Assembly: GCA_016124895.1 (NCBI GenBank)
Contig: WGMU01000090.1
Span: forward strand, 1 to 64,000
Direction of reading: 5' to 3'
DNA from: a bacterium
GTDB taxonomy: Bacteria > Planctomycetota > Planctomycetia > Planctomycetales > Planctomycetaceae
DNA length: 64,000 nucleotides
Of this stretch, positions 1 through 10,271 are shown in pieces. Numbering within the stretch: position 1 is the first letter of the stretch; the number at the start of each line of letters is the position of its first letter. Below the pieces are notes generated by a model that saw only the letters and a list, made by a program, of their open reading frames with translations, ran no database searches and was not told where the DNA came from. Made by a program: the position numbers and the translations under genes.

Positions 1-140
<140 letters not shown>

Positions 141-174
141 GTCTGACACGTTGGGTGATGTCCCATGATTGCGT

Positions 175-261
175 CTGCCGCCGCTTCGCGGCTCGGTTTT
201 CGTTTGTTCCGCAAACCTCGGGCTGACGCCCGAGGCTATATGCTGCCGCCGCTTCGCGGCT
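175..261. repeat. Short palindromes between two 19-bp direct repeats
   Basis: The 19-bp sequence CTGCCGCCGCTTCGCGGCT occurs exactly at 175-193 and 243-261. Each copy contains the mini-hairpin GCCGC-TTC-GCGGC. Between them lies a separate palindrome, CCTCGGGCTGACGCCCGAGG (216-235). The arrangement looks like a REP-type intergenic repeat cluster. It lies between the intron end and the 3' end of the convergent minus-strand gene and may act as a bidirectional transcription stop, though no clear T-run follows. Confidence 0.55.
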
Positions 262-269
262 GTCCTATC

Positions 270-812
270 TCACTGATCAAGCTGCTGGAGTAGCTCCGCG
301 CGACGATTGAGGTACTGATACTCCGCGATCTTGAATTCCTGGGCCTTGTTTCTCCTTGAATGCATCATGGCCAGGCTCCAAAGAATGAAGAGCAGCCCAA
401 ACCCGATAAAAACCCATTTTGCATCATGAAGTGGCCCCGACGAGACTATAAAAGTCCCAAAGCTGATCCCGAATACTCCAGGGATCATGCAGAAAACCCC
501 GTCCACGATCGCTCCACTTTCCGTGGGGATGTGCTCACCGCGGTTCTTCGTGCGAATGACGTAACTCCTTCGTTCCTGCTCCCATTCACGATCGAGCGCT
601 TCGACTGCGTTTTGCGCTTCGAGGCCGTCGACGCGGTTGTTGAGTTCTTGCGCCTGAACGGTCAGGCGTTCAACCGCTTCTGTGAACGTGATACTCGCAC
701 TGCGATTCACCGCGAGCTGCGTTGAGCAGTGGTTGCAGGTCACGAAGTTGGCGGACTCGGGAACTTCCAGCGGGGCTCCGCAGGAGTTGCAGACGAGTTT
801 TTCGAGCTTCAT
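270..812 (-). CDS. Zinc-ribbon, coiled-coil, two-TM hypothetical protein
   Basis: This 180-residue protein starts with a zinc-ribbon, CNSC and CNHC pairs at residues 8-11 and 26-29. A predicted helical, probably coiled-coil segment follows (about 40-85, rich in Glu, Gln and Leu). Two hydrophobic segments around 105-125 and 132-150 end in a basic stop-transfer stretch (HSRRNK). The expected topology is a cytoplasmic zinc ribbon anchored by a membrane hairpin. I do not recognise a specific family or function. It ends about 9 bases upstream of where the next minus-strand gene's stop-side neighbourhood begins and could be co-transcribed with the cytochrome gene to its right. A second zinc-ribbon/TM protein of similar size lies at 8224-8742. 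Confidence 0.75.
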   Translation of the reverse strand: MKLEKLVCNSCGAPLEVPESANFVTCNHCSTQLAVNRSASITFTEAVERLTVQAQELNNRVDGLEAQNAVEALDREWEQERRSYVIRTKNRGEHIPTESGAIVDGVFCMIPGVFGISFGTFIVSSGPLHDAKWVFIGFGLLFILWSLAMMHSRRNKAQEFKIAEYQYLNRRAELLQQLDQ

Positions 813-823
813 CGACGCGGCCC

Positions 824-3445
824 TCAGTCGACGTACACGAATTCGTTGGCGCTGAGCAGCATGTGGCAGACGTCAGTCAGTGCCTGTTTGCGGCAGGCCG
901 CCTTTACGTCGGGTTGGTCCCGCAGATCACTCGCCCGCTGGGCGAGATAGTGCGACGTCAGTTCGTCGAGATGGCCGTTTAGCAAAGCCTGCTCGTCGGC
1001 TGTTGCGGGGCGGGCAAATGCGGTCAGGACGGCGTGGTTAATCAGAGCATCGGGCCGCTCGGCGAGTACACGGCCCGCGAACGCTGTTGCAGCGCGGACC
1101 ATGGCGTCACTGTTGAGGATTGTCAGCGCCTGCGTCGAGACGGTCGACGTGGTCCGCTGCGTGCAGTTGACGGAAATCGTGGGCTGGTCGAAGACCTGCA
1201 GCATGGTTTCGGGGCGCAGTCGCAGAATCTGCACGTAGACCGAGCGGCGGTTCTGGTCGGGACCACCTGAGACGATGACTTCTCCATCTCCCTGTCGAGC
1301 GACCGGTTGCGACGAGCCGTGCATTCGCGAGTTCAACGTGTCGGAGACAGCCAGCACGCTGTCGCGGAGCGGTTCGGCTTCCAGTCGTCGCAGGTGCTGT
1401 CGCCAGAGCAGACGGTTGTCGGGATCGGCGGCGAGGCCGACGTCCCGATGATCGGCGTCGACGCGGGAACGCTGACGCCAGGTGCTCGATGTCAGAATCA
1501 GCCGGTGGATGTGCTTGATAGACCAGCCGCTGCGAACGAACTCCGTGGCCAGCCAGTCGAGCAGTTCCGGGTGCGAGGGCGGATCGCCGGAGACGCCGAA
1601 GTCGTCCGGCGTTGAAACGATTCCGCGGCCGAAGTGGTGCATCCAGATGCGGTTGACCATGACGCGGGACGTCAGCGGGTGCTCGGGCTGAGTCAGCCAG
1701 CGGGCGAACGCCAGTCGCCGACCGCTCGTTTTTTCAGAGAGCCGCTCGGACCACTCGAATGGCTGCGGCGTCTGCAGCGTCGAGATGACGCCGGGCTCGA
1801 TCGCTGGTCCCGGCACCAGCGGATCGCCGCGGAGCAGAACGTTGGTGACGGCTTCTCCGGGCGTATCGTACAGCGCGCGGACTTCGGCGAATGTCTGACG
1901 ACGCGATTCTTCGGCGGCGATCCTCGTGTTGAGATCGGCCGATCCGGTTTTGAACTCGTCGTATGTCGCGAGTGCTTCGTCGAGTTCCTTGCCCGCTGGC
2001 TTGAGCGTCTTTTCAAACTTGTCGGCGAGGTACTTCTGCACGGCGCTGCGTTTGTCTGCGGCGACCGTGAGGGCTGCTTTGACGTCGTCGCGGATTTCCT
2101 CGGGCAACTTTGCGAGACGTTCTTCGAACAACTGTTGCGTGAATGTTACTTTCAACGCGTTGAGTTCGTCCTTGAGCTTCTTCACCACTGCGTCGACTTC
2201 GGCGTTGTGCTTCGCGGCGGCGTCTTTCTGCTGCTTCGTCGCGATCGGCAGGCGGCGGTTCATCTGTGGGATCCAGTCGTCCGGGCGGTACGCCGGAGTC
2301 AGGATTGCTTCCATCCGGAAGTAGTCGGTCTGCGGGATCGGGTCGAACTTGTGGCTGTGGCAGCGGGCACACTGAATCGTCAAGCCCATCGTCGACGAGC
2401 AGACGATCTGCAGCGTGTCGAAGATCGTCGGATAGAAGTACTGAGCCGCCGCGTTCTTGATCGATTTGAAGTCCGGACGACTGGGATCGGCGGCGGTCCG
2501 CAGGTAGCCCGTCGCGATGATCCCCTCAACGACGTCTTCCGGCAGCGTGTCGAGCGTCGCTTCGGCGGTCCAGTAGCCGGTCAGTTCGTCGCCAGCGATC
2601 TGCTCCTGCAGAAAACGGTCATACGCTTTATCGCTGTTGAACGCGTTGATGACGTAATCGCGGTACCGCCAGGCGAGCGGCAGCGCGCGGTCCTCGTTGA
2701 GAATGCCAGCCGACTCGGCATAGCCCGCGACGTCGAGCCAGTGCCGCGCCCAGCGTTCGCCATACTGAGGGCTTGCCAGCAGGCGCTCGATCATCCGGCC
2801 GTAAGCGCCGGGAGCCTCGTCGCTGATGAACTGCTCGATCTGCTGCGGCGTCGGTGGCAGACCGGTCAGGTCGAACGACGCTCGCCGCAACAGCGTGTGA
2901 CGATCGGCCTCGGATGCCAGCGTCAGGTTCTTCTCTTCAAGACTCCGCAGCACGAAGGCATCGATCGGATTCTGAACACGGTCAGCGTTTTTGACGGTCG
3001 GAATCGCGGGACGCTTGGGCGGCTGGAACGACCAGAGTTCGGTCCCGGAGACATCGGCATCGTCGCCAACTGCCGCTGCGTTGCTGACTCCGTCGGCTCC
3101 GTCGTTGATCCACTTGCGAATGAGTCCCTTCTCGTCGTCGGTCAGTTTCTGCCCGACGGGCGGCATTTCGTCGGAGCTGACTTTTTCATACAGCAGGCTG
3201 AACTCGGCCGCGCGAATGCGGATCGCCGCGCCGGACTTTCCGCCACTCAGCAGAGCCGATGGCATTGTCAGATTGAGCCCAGCCTTCGGTTCAACGCCCG
3301 CGTGGCAGCGGATGCACTTCGCGCGGAAGATCGGCAGGATATCCTTTTCGTACGCCAGATCTGCCGGAACGTCCGCAGCGTGAGCGAATGGGGCGGAGAG
3401 ATAGAGGCCGGAAGTGAGGACGGCGGCGATCAATCGGATGTGCAT
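824..3445 (-). CDS. Exported Planctomycete cytochrome C / DUF1549 / DUF1553 protein
   Basis: The start is placed at the ATG at 3445 because it opens a good signal peptide ([18 protein letters not shown], cut near AHA). An upstream in-frame ATG at 3493 would bury it. The PSCyt1 heme motif CIRCH is at about residues 44-48. DUF1549 (PSCyt2) follows, with [14 protein letters not shown] near 185 and [16 protein letters not shown] second CxxCH, CARCH, is near 360. DUF1553 lies in the C-terminal third ([24 protein letters not shown]). The family is abundant in planctomycetes and thought to be extracytoplasmic electron-transfer or redox proteins, but the substrate is unknown. It normally sits next to a DUF1501 gene, and none is adjacent here. 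It is divergent from putA across about 200 bp. Confidence 0.92.
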   Translation of the reverse strand: MHIRLIAAVLTSGLYLSAPFAHAADVPADLAYEKDILPIFRAKCIRCHAGVEPKAGLNLTMPSALLSGGKSGAAIRIRAAEFSLLYEKVSSDEMPPVGQKLTDDEKGLIRKWINDGADGVSNAAAVGDDADVSGTELWSFQPPKRPAIPTVKNADRVQNPIDAFVLRSLEEKNLTLASEADRHTLLRRASFDLTGLPPTPQQIEQFISDEAPGAYGRMIERLLASPQYGERWARHWLDVAGYAESAGILNEDRALPLAWRYRDYVINAFNSDKAYDRFLQEQIAGDELTGYWTAEATLDTLPEDVVEGIIATGYLRTAADPSRPDFKSIKNAAAQYFYPTIFDTLQIVCSSTMGLTIQCARCHSHKFDPIPQTDYFRMEAILTPAYRPDDWIPQMNRRLPIATKQQKDAAAKHNAEVDAVVKKLKDELNALKVTFTQQLFEERLAKLPEEIRDDVKAALTVAADKRSAVQKYLADKFEKTLKPAGKELDEALATYDEFKTGSADLNTRIAAEESRRQTFAEVRALYDTPGEAVTNVLLRGDPLVPGPAIEPGVISTLQTPQPFEWSERLSEKTSGRRLAFARWLTQPEHPLTSRVMVNRIWMHHFGRGIVSTPDDFGVSGDPPSHPELLDWLATEFVRSGWSIKHIHRLILTSSTWRQRSRVDADHRDVGLAADPDNRLLWRQHLRRLEAEPLRDSVLAVSDTLNSRMHGSSQPVARQGDGEVIVSGGPDQNRRSVYVQILRLRPETMLQVFDQPTISVNCTQRTTSTVSTQALTILNSDAMVRAATAFAGRVLAERPDALINHAVLTAFARPATADEQALLNGHLDELTSHYLAQRASDLRDQPDVKAACRKQALTDVCHMLLSANEFVYVD

Positions 3446-3641
3446 AAGCGGACTCTCGTGAGGTATCACGGAAGCAGCAGTGGGAGCGGGCAAGAGTCTA
3501 GCAGCCGAGACCGAGATACTCCCACGCGATCTGATCCCCGATTGTAAAACTCATGCTCCGGATTCTCGTTCGGAGATAGTTCGTCTGTTATCTTCCACCC
3601 AGATCGGACCTGAACGCATCCTGAAGGGAGGCTGGAACAGC

Positions 3642-6600
3642 GTGGCGAAGAAGAAAGCTGCCGGAAAAAAGGCTGCGAAGAAGAAGGCGGCCAGCAAGAA
3701 ATCCGCAGCGAAACGGGTGGCTCCGAAGGATGCTGCGCGGAAGAAGTCGAGCAATACGAAAACCGCAAACGCGCCGGCACGCAGCAGGACTGCTGCTGAT
3801 GCGGACGAGCCTCCGGACGCGAAAGTCGAAGTCAGTGCGCCATCCGTGAGCGAACCGTCGCTGACTCCCGGGCAGGATGCGGCGCTTGTTGAGAGTGTCG
3901 AGGCCGAAACGCAGGAGATCGGTCGCTGGCTGCACTCGCACTCGCATCGCCGCAAGCCGTCGATCTTTGAGCGTCGCTGGTGGGACGACCGAATTCTTTC
4001 GTGGGCGATGGCGGATGAGTCCGTCAAAGTTCAGATGTTCCGCTTTGTTGACGTCCTGCCGATGCTCGGTCATCACGAGCAGGTTGCGCGGCATCTGCAG
4101 GAATATTTCGAGGAAGTCGACGAGCACCTGCCCAGTGCGGCGCGGCTGTTCGTCGAACACGCCGGTCCGAACACGGTGCTCGGGCGGGCTCTGGCCGTCA
4201 ACGCCCGCAGCAACGCCCGCCGTATGGCCGAACGTTTCATCGCGGGTCAGTCTTCGGACGAAGTGCTGCAGTCCGTCACAAAACTGCGCAAACAGGGCTT
4301 CGCATTCTCACTCGATCTGCTGGGCGAAGCGGTTGTCTCAGAACCGGAAGCGATTCGCTACAAGAATTCGTACATGGACCTGCTCAGCGAACTCGACGCG
4401 CCGGTCAACGGCTGGTCCGAGGAACCGCTGATCGATCACGACCATCTCGGGCCGATTCCGCGGCTCAATGTTTCATTGAAGCTGTCCGCTCTTTACAGCC
4501 AGTTCAAACCGATCGATCCGCTCGGCACGGCGGAAGCCGTCAAGAAGCGTCTGCGGCCGATCTTCCGCCGGGCACAGCGCAGCCAGGCGTACGTCCATAT
4601 CGACATGGAGCAGTACGCGTACAAAGACCTGACGCTGCACATCTTCCGGGAAATTCTGATGGAAGATGAATTCCGCCAGTGGCCCGATTGCGGCATCGTG
4701 ATTCAGGCATACCTGCCCGAGGCCGAACGTGACCTGCGGAAGCTGCGCGAGTGGGTGGCCGAACGCGGGACGCCGATCACGGTGCGGCTCGTCAAAGGAG
4801 CATACTGGGATTACGAAACAGTCATGGGCGAGCAGCACGGCTGGCCGGTGCCCGTCTATCAGCAGAAGTGGCAGTCCGACGACAACTATGAACGGCTGAG
4901 TCGCTTCCTGCTGGAGAACTACGAAGCGCTGCGCCCGGCGTTCGGCAGCCACAATCTGCGAAGCCTGTCGCACGCGATCGCCTGGGGCCGGAAGCTGAAC
5001 GTGCCGCAGCGGGCGTACGAAATCCAGATGCTCTACGGGATGGCTGAAGATCAGGCCCGGCTGTTTCACGAACTTGGACACCGCGTCCGCATCTACACGC
5101 CGTTCGGCGACGCGTTGCCCGGCATGGCGTATCTCGTGCGACGGCTGCTCGAAAACACATCAAACGATTCGTTCCTTCGGCACAGCATTGCTGAAGATAT
5201 TTCGTGGGAGAAACTCATGGCGAAACCGTCTGCCTCTGCCGTTGCTGACGAGGCTGGAAATGCGACCGACAAACCTGGCTCAGAAGCCGAATCCGCGACA
5301 TTGGCGTTCCAGAACGAGCCGCTGTCGGACTTCAGCCGCGAAGAGGTGCGTGCGGCGTTCCAGGAAGCACTCGACAAGGTGGTCGGCGACCTCGGCAATG
5401 AATACGGACTGATCATTGATGGCCGACGTATTGAAACGCGCGGGCAGCTTGTCAGTCGCAATCCGTCGCACAAGTCGCAGATTGTCGGCACGGTGTCGGC
5501 GGCGTCGCCGTCCGAGGCGCAGGACGCGATTGACGCAGCACGTCGAGCCTTCCCGGAGTGGTCGCGTCACGACACGCAGTACCGATCCGAGTTCCTGACG
5601 CTCACCGCGAAGGCGATGCGTGAGCGACGGTTCGAGCTGGCCGCGTGGGTCGTTTACGAATGCGGTAAGCCGTGGGCCGAAGCCGACGCGGACGTCGCCG
5701 AGGCGATCGACTTCTGCGAGTACTACGCCCATGCGGCGAATCTGCTGCTGGCTCCCCGTGAAGTCGACATCGCGGGCGAGGAGAACACGTACTTCTACCG
5801 GCCGCGAGGAGTCGCTGCCGTCATCGCTCCGTGGAACTTCCCACTGGCGATTCTGACCGGCATGACAGTTGCCGCACTGGCAACGGGCAACACAGTGGTG
5901 CTCAAGCCGGCCGAACAGTCGGCAGTTGTCGCGGCAAAACTGATGGAGATCTTCCTGGCGATTGGTCTGCCCGACGGGGTTGTCAATTATCTGCCGGGCG
6001 TCGGTGAAGAAATTGGACCGGAACTCGTCAACAGTCCGGAAGTCAACCTGATTGCGTTTACGGGCTCACGTGAAGTCGGCCTCGGCATTAACCGCTCGGC
6101 GGCCGAGACTGATCCGCGGCAGACGAGCGTCCGCAAGGTCATCGCCGAAATGGGAGGCAAGAATGCCATCATCATCGATGACGATGCGGACCTCGACGAA
6201 GCCGTGCTCGGGACTGTGCAAAGTGCGTTCGGCTACTCCGGTCAGAAATGCTCGGCCTGCTCACGCGTCATCGTCCTGCGTGATGTTTATCCGGCCTTCG
6301 TCAAACGTCTTGTCGCGGCAACTCGAAGCCTGAATGTCGGCCCGGCTGAACAACCTGGAGTGACAGTCGGCCCGGTCATCGACGAAGACGCTGTCGAGCG
6401 CATCAACCGCTACATCGAAATCGGCAAGGCAGAACACCGGCTGGTCTGCGAATACCCGCTGGAAGAATCACTGGCTTCCGAAGGTTACTTCGTCGCGCCG
6501 CACATCTTCGCGGACGTCGATCCGAGTTCCCGACTGGCTCAGGAGGAGATCTTCGGCCCGGTCATCACCGTGATTCCGGTCGGGAACCTCGACGAGGCGA

Positions 6601-6875
6601 TCGCAGTGGCCAACGGAACAGACTACGCCCTGACGGCAGGAGTCTTCAGTCGCTCGCCCGCCAACCTGCGCCGCTGTGCGACCGAACTGGCGGCCGGCAA
6701 CCTGTATCTGAACCGTGGCATCACGGGAGCCTTCGTCAATCGCCAGCCGTTCGGCGGATTCCGCATGTCCGGCATCGGCAGCAAAGCCGGCGGTCCGGAT
6801 TATCTGCTGCAGTTCGTGGTTCCCGTGAACGTGACCGAGAATACGCTGCGCCGAGGATTCGCTCCGGCGGAGTAG
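3642..6875 (+). CDS. putA: Bifunctional proline dehydrogenase / P5C dehydrogenase with H1-like N-terminal tail
   Basis: The enzyme oxidises proline to glutamate in two steps, using FAD in the first and NAD in the second. The start is the GTG at 3642, with AAGGGAGG about 10 bases upstream. The first 60 or so residues are a Lys/Ala-rich tail of AKKKAAGKKAAKKKA type. The proline dehydrogenase barrel follows (about 90-520), with RLVKGAYWDYE near 381, GSHNLRSL, and the C-terminal RRLLENTSNDSFLR near 500. The aldehyde dehydrogenase half (about 590-1077) has PWNFPLAI, FTGS near 806, AEMGG with the general-base Glu near 836, and GQKCSACSR with the catalytic Cys at 870. At 1077 residues it matches short PutA forms. 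No ribbon-helix-helix DNA-binding domain is visible; the basic tail sits in its place. Confidence 0.93.
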   Translation: MAKKKAAGKKAAKKKAASKKSAAKRVAPKDAARKKSSNTKTANAPARSRTAADADEPPDAKVEVSAPSVSEPSLTPGQDAALVESVEAETQEIGRWLHSHSHRRKPSIFERRWWDDRILSWAMADESVKVQMFRFVDVLPMLGHHEQVARHLQEYFEEVDEHLPSAARLFVEHAGPNTVLGRALAVNARSNARRMAERFIAGQSSDEVLQSVTKLRKQGFAFSLDLLGEAVVSEPEAIRYKNSYMDLLSELDAPVNGWSEEPLIDHDHLGPIPRLNVSLKLSALYSQFKPIDPLGTAEAVKKRLRPIFRRAQRSQAYVHIDMEQYAYKDLTLHIFREILMEDEFRQWPDCGIVIQAYLPEAERDLRKLREWVAERGTPITVRLVKGAYWDYETVMGEQHGWPVPVYQQKWQSDDNYERLSRFLLENYEALRPAFGSHNLRSLSHAIAWGRKLNVPQRAYEIQMLYGMAEDQARLFHELGHRVRIYTPFGDALPGMAYLVRRLLENTSNDSFLRHSIAEDISWEKLMAKPSASAVADEAGNATDKPGSEAESATLAFQNEPLSDFSREEVRAAFQEALDKVVGDLGNEYGLIIDGRRIETRGQLVSRNPSHKSQIVGTVSAASPSEAQDAIDAARRAFPEWSRHDTQYRSEFLTLTAKAMRERRFELAAWVVYECGKPWAEADADVAEAIDFCEYYAHAANLLLAPREVDIAGEENTYFYRPRGVAAVIAPWNFPLAILTGMTVAALATGNTVVLKPAEQSAVVAAKLMEIFLAIGLPDGVVNYLPGVGEEIGPELVNSPEVNLIAFTGSREVGLGINRSAAETDPRQTSVRKVIAEMGGKNAIIIDDDADLDEAVLGTVQSAFGYSGQKCSACSRVIVLRDVYPAFVKRLVAATRSLNVGPAEQPGVTVGPVIDEDAVERINRYIEIGKAEHRLVCEYPLEESLASEGYFVAPHIFADVDPSSRLAQEEIFGPVITVIPVGNLDEAIAVANGTDYALTAGVFSRSPANLRRCATELAAGNLYLNRGITGAFVNRQPFGGFRMSGIGSKAGGPDYLLQFVVPVNVTENTLRRGFAPAE

Positions 6876-7184
6876 CAATTGGCTGTTGGCTTTTGGTCCG
6901 TCGCCGGGAACGTCTCAATGTCGCTCCGTCCGGCCATCTATTCGCTGCGAATGGAACAACTTCCAATCACGAGAACTCACCCGCCAATCCACGGAACGCG
7001 TCCGAGAAAACTTTCTCCTTTTCAGAATGACTGCAGCGCAAAGACGCAGAGGCTCAAAGGGGCGCAAAGCCTTCGCGAATCTTTGCGACTTCGTGCCTTT
7101 GCGCTGCAATGACAGCCTGATTGTTTGAGTGTTTGTTTCGGACACCGTTTTGACCGCTGATCGCTAACCGCCAGAAGCTTCCCC
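6876..7184. other. Intergenic gap putA to carbonic anhydrase
   Basis: This 309-bp gap holds repeat copy A (7032-7108) and no supported gene. Short open frames across it are translations of the repeat. Confidence 0.7.
7032..7108. repeat. GCAAAG palindromic repeat, copy A
   Basis: This 77-bp element is bounded by a perfect 12-bp terminal inverted repeat, TGCAGCGCAAAG at 7032-7043 and CTTTGCGCTGCA at 7097-7108. The left arm repeats a GCAAAG/CAGAG-like unit roughly every 9-11 bases. It lies 76 bases upstream of the carbonic anhydrase ATG. It differs from copy B (10423-10499) at only a handful of positions, and similarity extends about 10 bases past both ends. Confidence 0.9.
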
Positions 7185-8087
7185 ATGGACATCATCTACC
7201 GCTACGACCCGTTTGCTCCGATCGAGATGCCGAAGATCCCCGACGTCGCGTCCGCGATGAGCCGGCTGGTCGAAGGCAATGACCGCTTCGTCGAGATCGT
7301 GACACAGATGCAGGCACGCACGCTGGGGCAGCACAAGGGGGAGCCGATGGTGATTCCGGTGAACCCGGTGACACTCGGCCTGCCGTTGTTTGAGGGAGTG
7401 ATGCCAACGCAGGCACCGTTTGCCGCGATTGTCGGCTGTGCCGATGCCCGCGTGCCGACGGAAGCGATCTTTGACGAATCGTTCAATAGCCTGTTCGTGC
7501 TGAGGATCGCTGGCAACGTGCTCGGCACGGAAGGTATTGGCTCACTGCACTACGCGCTGGCAAATCTCGGCGAAAGCCTGCGGACCGTGATGATTCTTGG
7601 TCACGCGAAGTGCGGAGCTGTCACGGCGGCCGTCGACGCGTACCTCTCGCCGGAAGCCTACGTCGACATCGCCTCGACGCACGGACTGCGGACGATCGTC
7701 GACGGCATCCAGATCGCCGTTCGCGGAGCTGCCCGGGCACTCACGATCCACGGCGGCAGCCAGATCGAATCAAGCCCCGACTACCGCTCACTGCTGGTTG
7801 CAACGTCGGTTTACGTCAATGCGGCGGTCTCGGCGCTGGAACTGCAGCGCGAATTCAACGGCTTCGTTGAGCACGCTCCGGCCGTCAACTTCAGCGTCTA
7901 CGACTTCGAGTCCCTGCGCATCCAGTGCCTGCCGACCGACGGCGAGAGTGTCAACGTTTCCCGCTATCTGCCCGCTCCGAACTCCGCTGACGACCTGTTT
8001 CAGTACGCCAGCGATGTCGCCAAAGCCTTCCTCACCCTCGACGAAGAAGCCCTCGACCGCAACTGCCGCCTGACGGTCAAGCTGTGA
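7185..8087 (+). CDS. Beta-class carbonic anhydrase
   Basis: The enzyme interconverts CO2 and bicarbonate, probably in the cytoplasm since no signal peptide is seen. The zinc ligands and dyad of the beta class are visible: Cys85, Asp87 and Arg89 in GCADAR, then His140 and Cys143 in GHAKCG. The typical core between them, LFVLRIAGNV and GSLHYAL, is intact. At 300 residues it is longer than the usual 200-230. The extra length is an N-terminal lead of about 80 residues and a C-terminal segment after about 230, ending in a helical stretch, so it belongs to an extended branch of the family. The preceding gap contains repeat copy A. Nothing in the neighbourhood ties it to a carboxysome or to cyanate use. 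Confidence 0.9.
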   Translation: MDIIYRYDPFAPIEMPKIPDVASAMSRLVEGNDRFVEIVTQMQARTLGQHKGEPMVIPVNPVTLGLPLFEGVMPTQAPFAAIVGCADARVPTEAIFDESFNSLFVLRIAGNVLGTEGIGSLHYALANLGESLRTVMILGHAKCGAVTAAVDAYLSPEAYVDIASTHGLRTIVDGIQIAVRGAARALTIHGGSQIESSPDYRSLLVATSVYVNAAVSALELQREFNGFVEHAPAVNFSVYDFESLRIQCLPTDGESVNVSRYLPAPNSADDLFQYASDVAKAFLTLDEEALDRNCRLTVKL

Positions 8088-8223
8088 AAGTCGGCTTGTT
8101 GCAGGCTCGCAAAGGCAGAGCCGGTTCGCTTGGTTGACTGAGGCCCTTGTCAATGTCCGGCCGGTGTAGACCCGCTCTACTTCACATAACCATAGAGGCC
8201 AGACAAGTCACAGACGTGAATCA

Positions 8224-8742
8224 TTAATGTTCGTCTAGCCATTTCGAACAGTCATGCGCGTAAAGCCATCCATAAACAAAGCCCAGCGACGCAAGGGAAA
8301 CAAAGACGACGATTTGCAATGTTACGTCGCCTTTGGAGCTTGGATTGTTTTGCTCCGCAACCTGGAGAGTGAATTCCTGATTACCGACAGTGAAATCTCC
8401 TTGATCCACCCATTCGGTTTTTGGTGACAGATTCTCAGCCACCACACTTCCGAGCACAAAACTCAGCAGCGAGAATCCGATTCCACACAAGATACCCCAT
8501 TTGAAACGAAAGGCCTTACTGTCGGCCTTAATGAAACTCGCGACGAGCCTGGACGGAATCGAACACGCAGCACGTACGAATCTCTTTGTCAATGGGACTT
8601 GTGGGCCAGATGTATCCGTTGGAACCAGAGTTCCAGGGACTTGGATGCGCTGTGAACAGACGCACTCAACTATTGCGCCAGCACGCTTATCGCTGACGTG
8701 AAACTGGCGGCTACATTTCGGGCACCAAAGTTCGATGGACAT
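8224..8742 (-). CDS. Zinc-ribbon membrane hypothetical protein
   Basis: This 172-residue protein begins with a small zinc-binding module (CPKC at residues 7-10, then CVC at 27-29), as found in many planctomycete MJ0042-like zinc-ribbon proteins. After a Pro/Thr linker come two hydrophobic segments, about 85-108 (GILCGIGFSLLSFVLGSVV) and about 142-162 (TLQIVVFVSLASLGFVYGWL). The polar loop between them (ENLSPKTEWVDQGDF) is likely on the far side of the membrane. The function is unknown. Codon use is less GC-biased than in the flanking enzymes, so it may be a lineage-specific or acquired gene. Confidence 0.65.
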   Translation of the reverse strand: MSIELWCPKCSRQFHVSDKRAGAIVECVCSQRIQVPGTLVPTDTSGPQVPLTKRFVRAACSIPSRLVASFIKADSKAFRFKWGILCGIGFSLLSFVLGSVVAENLSPKTEWVDQGDFTVGNQEFTLQVAEQNNPSSKGDVTLQIVVFVSLASLGFVYGWLYAHDCSKWLDEH

Positions 8743-9176
8743 TTCGGACTCGCCTCCACGAACTCAAAAAAGAGTCGTCGGTTGCTGGCCGACGTGTTGG
8801 AGAATCAGCGATTACGTCTGATAATCCCGCCAGTGAGACTCCATTCAGATTGGGGCACGTTTCCAGAATCTACGATCGTCCTCACGGTCAACAGCGTGAC
8901 TCGGTACTCAACTGAACGCCATGGGCGATCCCTCGCCAAAGTGGGCAATGAAAAGCCTGACATCACATTCGACCGGGTCGCAGAGCCGTTCAATACGGAA
9001 CGCATGATTGTCCCTTGAAAATTCAGCCTATCGTCTTAACCGTTGACTCTCAAGATACAACGGGGAGGTCGGCTGGATGCCAGCCAGCAGGCGAGTTCCT
9101 CTTTCTCCCCTCATGCACTACAGAGTCTGCTTACAAACACGGGATACCTGCGTCGAACGTAGCCCAAGCGAGGCAC
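8743..9176. other. Gene-free gap
   Basis: About 430 bp lie between the two minus-strand genes. A 106-codon plus-strand frame crosses it, but it overlaps the start of the zinc-ribbon gene, has no ribosome site and resembles no known family. I see no hairpin terminator or repeat-family copy here. Confidence 0.5.
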
Positions 9177-10271
9177 TCACACATTGAACAGGAAGTGGAC
9201 GATGTCGCCGTCCTGCATGATGTAGGACTTGCCTTCGACTCGCAGTTTGCCGGCGGCACGGATTTCTTTTTCGGACTTGTGTTCTTCCAGGTCGGCCAGC
9301 GAATAAATCTCAGCGCGGATGAAGCCGCGTTCGAAATCCGAGTGGATGACGCCGGCGGCCTGCGGGGCGGTGGCTCCGATCGGGATTGTCCAGGCACGGA
9401 CTTCTTTTTCACCGGCCGTGAAGTAGCTCTGCAGTCCCAGCGTGTGATAAGCGGCGCGGGCGACGGACCACAGAGCTGGTTCGTGCAGGCCGGCCGACTC
9501 CAGAAACTCGCGACGTTCGGCTTCGTCTTCGATCTCGACCAGATCAGCTTCCAGCTTCGCGCACACCGGGACGACATCGGCGCCAACGCTCGCGGCGTAC
9601 TCGCGAACCTTGCTCACCAGCGGGCCTTGGCCTTCGACGTCGTCCTCGTCGACGTTGGCGATGTACAGAACCGGTTTGGCCGTCATCAGTCCGTAACTGG
9701 TCACGATCTTCTGCTCGTCCGGCGTCAGTTCCAGACTGCGGAGCGGCTTCTCGGCGTTGACGTGTTCCAGACACTTCTGGATGACGGCGACGCGGGCTTT
9801 GGCGTCCTTGTCGCCGCTGCGTGCCGTGCGCTCGGCTTTGGGCAGCGTGTTTTCGAGCGTCTGCATGTCGGCCAGCAGCAACTCTGTCTCGATGATTTCG
9901 ATGTCGGAGAGCGGATCGATTCTGCCGCCGACGTGTGTGACGTCATCGTCCTCGAAGCAGCGGACAACCTGCAGAATCGCGTCGACTTCGCGAATGTGGC
10001 TGAGGAACTTGTTGCCCAGTCCTTCGCCAACGCTGGCGCCCTTGACGATGCCGGCAATGTCGACCAGCTTCAGAATCGCCGGGATGATTTTCTGCGGAAC
10101 GATGTATTCCGTAATCCGCTTCAGTCGGCCGTCGGGCACGCTGACGATGCCCTCGTTCGGCTCGATCGTGCAGAACGGATAGTTGGCGCTCTGAGCTCCG
10201 TGCGAGCAGGTCAGAGCGTTGAAGAGCGTGCTTTTGCCCACATTCGGCAGGCCGACGATTCCGGCTTCCAT
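9177..10271 (-). CDS. ychF: Redox-responsive ATPase YchF (Obg-like)
   Basis: This is a ribosome-associated P-loop NTPase of the Obg family that prefers ATP. The P-loop GLPNVGKST is at residues 7-15. The switch segment follows (FCTIEPNEG, then LVDIAG near 70). NVDE stands where GTP-specific relatives have NKxD, which is the YchF hallmark. A coiled helical insert lies around 120-200, and a C-terminal TGS domain runs from about 280 to 364 ([25 protein letters not shown], ending [10 protein letters not shown]). The length of 364 is normal. It is transcribed away from acnA, and the shared gap contains repeat copy B. It is a single-copy housekeeping gene in most bacteria. Confidence 0.97.
   Translation of the reverse strand: MEAGIVGLPNVGKSTLFNALTCSHGAQSANYPFCTIEPNEGIVSVPDGRLKRITEYIVPQKIIPAILKLVDIAGIVKGASVGEGLGNKFLSHIREVDAILQVVRCFEDDDVTHVGGRIDPLSDIEIIETELLLADMQTLENTLPKAERTARSGDKDAKARVAVIQKCLEHVNAEKPLRSLELTPDEQKIVTSYGLMTAKPVLYIANVDEDDVEGQGPLVSKVREYAASVGADVVPVCAKLEADLVEIEDEAERREFLESAGLHEPALWSVARAAYHTLGLQSYFTAGEKEVRAWTIPIGATAPQAAGVIHSDFERGFIRAEIYSLADLEEHKSEKEIRAAGKLRVEGKSYIMQDGDIVHFLFNV

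Noticed and set aside
1634-3547. 637-codon plus-strand open frame antisense to the DUF1549/DUF1553 gene
   Set aside because: High GC makes long antisense frames common. It has no start context or domain, and the minus-strand protein is clearly conserved.
6879-7145. Short open frames with QRRRGSK and LCAAV-like peptides
   Set aside because: These are translations of the GCAAAG repeat. The same peptides recur at the other copies, so they are not genes.
8698-9018. 106-codon plus-strand frame in the gap near 8.7-9.0 kb
   Set aside because: Overlaps the start of the zinc-ribbon gene, has no ribosome site, and shows no hydrophobic or family pattern.
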